Assembly: GCA_937902315.1 (NCBI GenBank)
Contig: CALGUG010000054.1
Location: forward strand, 124,001 to 188,000
Source of the DNA: an uncultured Chloroflexales bacterium
GTDB lineage: Bacteria > Chloroflexota > Chloroflexia > Chloroflexales > Chloroflexaceae
Reading direction: 5' to 3'
Length of the DNA stretch: 64,000 bases
The notes below the pieces were generated by a model that saw nothing but the letters and a program-made list of their open reading frames with translations, was not told the origin of the DNA and did no database searches. Positions 62,968 through 64,000 of the stretch are shown in pieces. Numbering within the stretch: position 1 is the stretch's first letter; each line of letters opens with the position of its first letter. The position numbers and the translations under genes were made by a program.

Positions 62968-63930
62968 CTAGATAAGCGGCTGCAAGTTGGCTTCGATCTC
63001 GCTGCGGCGATCTTCTAGGGCGGGTGGCAGCGTTAAACGATTCGCATCCACTGGTCCATCGACGAAGAAGCCCGGTTCGTCGGTAGCCAGCTCTATCAAA
63101 ACGCCGTTGGGTTCGCGAACATAGATCGAACGAAAGTAGTGGCGATCGATCACCCCGCTGTGACGATAGCCGAATTGACTGATGCGCTCGGCCCAGGCTT
63201 GAATCGATTGGTTAGCCGGGACACGCAGGGCGAGATGGTGAACGCCGCCCGCGCCGTACTTGGCGGCTGGCAGGTCGTCGCGCACCGTCACGTGCAACTG
63301 CTGTTGGAGCTTGCCCTCGCCCATTGTATAGACATAGGTCTGAAATTTGGGCGCTCCTTGGGCGGGATAGCTATCGCGCCGTTCCAAACCTAAAACCTCG
63401 CGCAGAAAGCGATCGGTCGGCGCAAGGATCGGCACCATAATGTTGACATAAGCTAAGCCGCGGATCTGGTGTTCGGCGGGCACCGGGCTGGCATCCCAAG
63501 GGAAGGCCGCTTCTTGGCCGCCATCGTCGATCAGCGAGAGTTGGGTACCTTCACGATCTTCAAAGTCGATCACACGATGCCCATTGCGTTCGTGTACGAT
63601 CGTGCGCTGTACCCCAAACGAGTCGAGACGGTCTTGCCAATAGTCGAAGCTATTGTCACTTGCGATTCGTAGGCCGCTACGGATAATGCTGTTATTCCCG
63701 TGACGCTCTCGCGCGGCCTTCAGCAGATCGAAAAAGGTGAGATCGGAGCCGACGCTCGCAGCGCCATCTCCATAGAAGAGGTGGTACATGCGAGGATCAT
63801 CTTGATTGACCGTTTTGAGAAGAGGTCGCATGCCGAGAACTTGGGTATAGAAATCATGTGAGCGTTGGATATGAGCACTCAGCGCGCTCACATGGTGCAT
63901 CCCCGTGGGTTGGAAATTTTGCTCGGACAT
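62968..63930 (-). CDS. Ring-cleaving dioxygenase, VOC family (MhqO/MhqE-like), copy 2
   Basis: Start is ATG 63930, with AAGGAAT 6 bp upstream; an in-frame TTG at 63936 is less likely. The 320-residue protein has the same plan as its neighbour: GMHHVSALSAH, YTQVLGMRPLLKTVNQDD, GSDLTFFDLLKA, GGVHHLALRVP and NGVLIELATDEPGF. Metal ligands are conserved. It is the first gene of the two-gene operon, with a near-perfect palindrome 18 bp upstream. The substrate is probably a hydroquinone or catechol, by analogy with Bacillus Mhq proteins. Confidence 0.88.
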   Translation of the reverse strand: MSEQNFQPTGMHHVSALSAHIQRSHDFYTQVLGMRPLLKTVNQDDPRMYHLFYGDGAASVGSDLTFFDLLKAARERHGNNSIIRSGLRIASDNSFDYWQDRLDSFGVQRTIVHERNGHRVIDFEDREGTQLSLIDDGGQEAAFPWDASPVPAEHQIRGLAYVNIMVPILAPTDRFLREVLGLERRDSYPAQGAPKFQTYVYTMGEGKLQQQLHVTVRDDLPAAKYGAGGVHHLALRVPANQSIQAWAERISQFGYRHSGVIDRHYFRSIYVREPNGVLIELATDEPGFFVDGPVDANRLTLPPALEDRRSEIEANLQPLI

Positions 63931-63947
63931 GACCAATTCCTTTCTTT

Positions 63948-63976
63948 GTCATATAGTTTATATCTAAACTTATGAC
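63948..63976. promoter_or_regulatory. Palindromic operator upstream of the dioxygenase operon
   Basis: GTCATATAGTTTA and TAAACTTATGAC form a 12-bp inverted repeat with one bulged base and a TATC centre. On the minus strand TATAAAC and ACTATAT in it are possible -10 elements, so a repressor would block the promoter. Confidence 0.7.
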
Positions 63977-64000
63977 ATCTGAAGAGCAATCTCCGTTCCA

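Overview
The window looks like chromosomal DNA of a Chloroflexota bacterium, most likely class Chloroflexia (Herpetosiphon/Chloroflexus-like). This is inferred from gene content, not from a marker gene. The signs are an rny-spoVS neighbourhood in an organism with no other sporulation gene here, a large SARP/BTAD-AAA-TPR regulator, a lipoprotein with the EWSDSSLGCP-type domain, large membrane proteins with an N-terminal extracytoplasmic domain, and class-specific hypothetical proteins. G+C is roughly half. I found no rRNA, tRNA, CRISPR array, transposase or phage gene.

Layout. 0-9 kb: end of a membrane-anchored protein, class II aldolase, conserved hypothetical, M14 carboxypeptidase-like exoprotein, then a minus-strand run of Nudix-ybeY, ppa, an alpha/beta hydrolase and a large membrane protein. 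9-16 kb: Rieske ferredoxin, YggT protein, lipoprotein, inositol-phosphatase family enzyme, radical SAM protein, rimI and a two-domain lipoprotein. 16-19 kb: rny, spoVS and a DUF507 protein. 19-25 kb: a catDE-like pair (DoxX plus ring-cleavage dioxygenase) and a SARP-type regulator behind a palindromic operator. 25-32 kb: OsmC, Dabb protein, a DMT transporter/ATP-grasp operon with a structured leader, a CHASE4 histidine kinase and a MOSC protein. 32-38 kb: membrane protein, BtrH/C39-like protein, flippase, degenerate ComEC-type hydrolase, ridA. 39-46 kb: helical hypothetical, class III aminotransferase, MFS exporter, and a TetR/MFS divergent pair. 46-53 kb: giant TPR protein, REC-GGDDF-REC regulator, zinc alcohol dehydrogenase. 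53-62 kb: fmt, a DoxX-like protein, then a methionine/SAM block (SAM-I riboswitch, mtnA, MetE-like protein, PfkB kinase, zinc-ribbon protein, ahcY, metK). 62-64 kb: tandem ring-cleaving dioxygenases behind a palindromic operator.

The most coherent functional unit is the SAM cycle. metK makes SAM, ahcY splits SAH, a PfkB kinase could remove adenosine, a MetE-like protein could remethylate homocysteine, and mtnA works in methylthioadenosine salvage under a SAM-sensing riboswitch. Two separate loci (19.7-21.2 and 62-64 kb) resemble the catDE and mhq quinone-stress genes of Bacillus.

The most unusual part is intergenic. Nearly every gap over 300 bp is filled with mosaic repeats. The main family has 17 copies of a core CGTCCGCCTACGGCTA, ten in one orientation and seven in the other, with six left/right pairs that always face inward. 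Several copies hold a long perfect hairpin whose sequence differs from copy to copy, and some are bounded by TA-flanked terminal inverted repeats (CCAAATCCG-type), as in IS630-type MITEs. A second family is an 84-bp block with a 117-bp tandem duplication near 43.4 kb.
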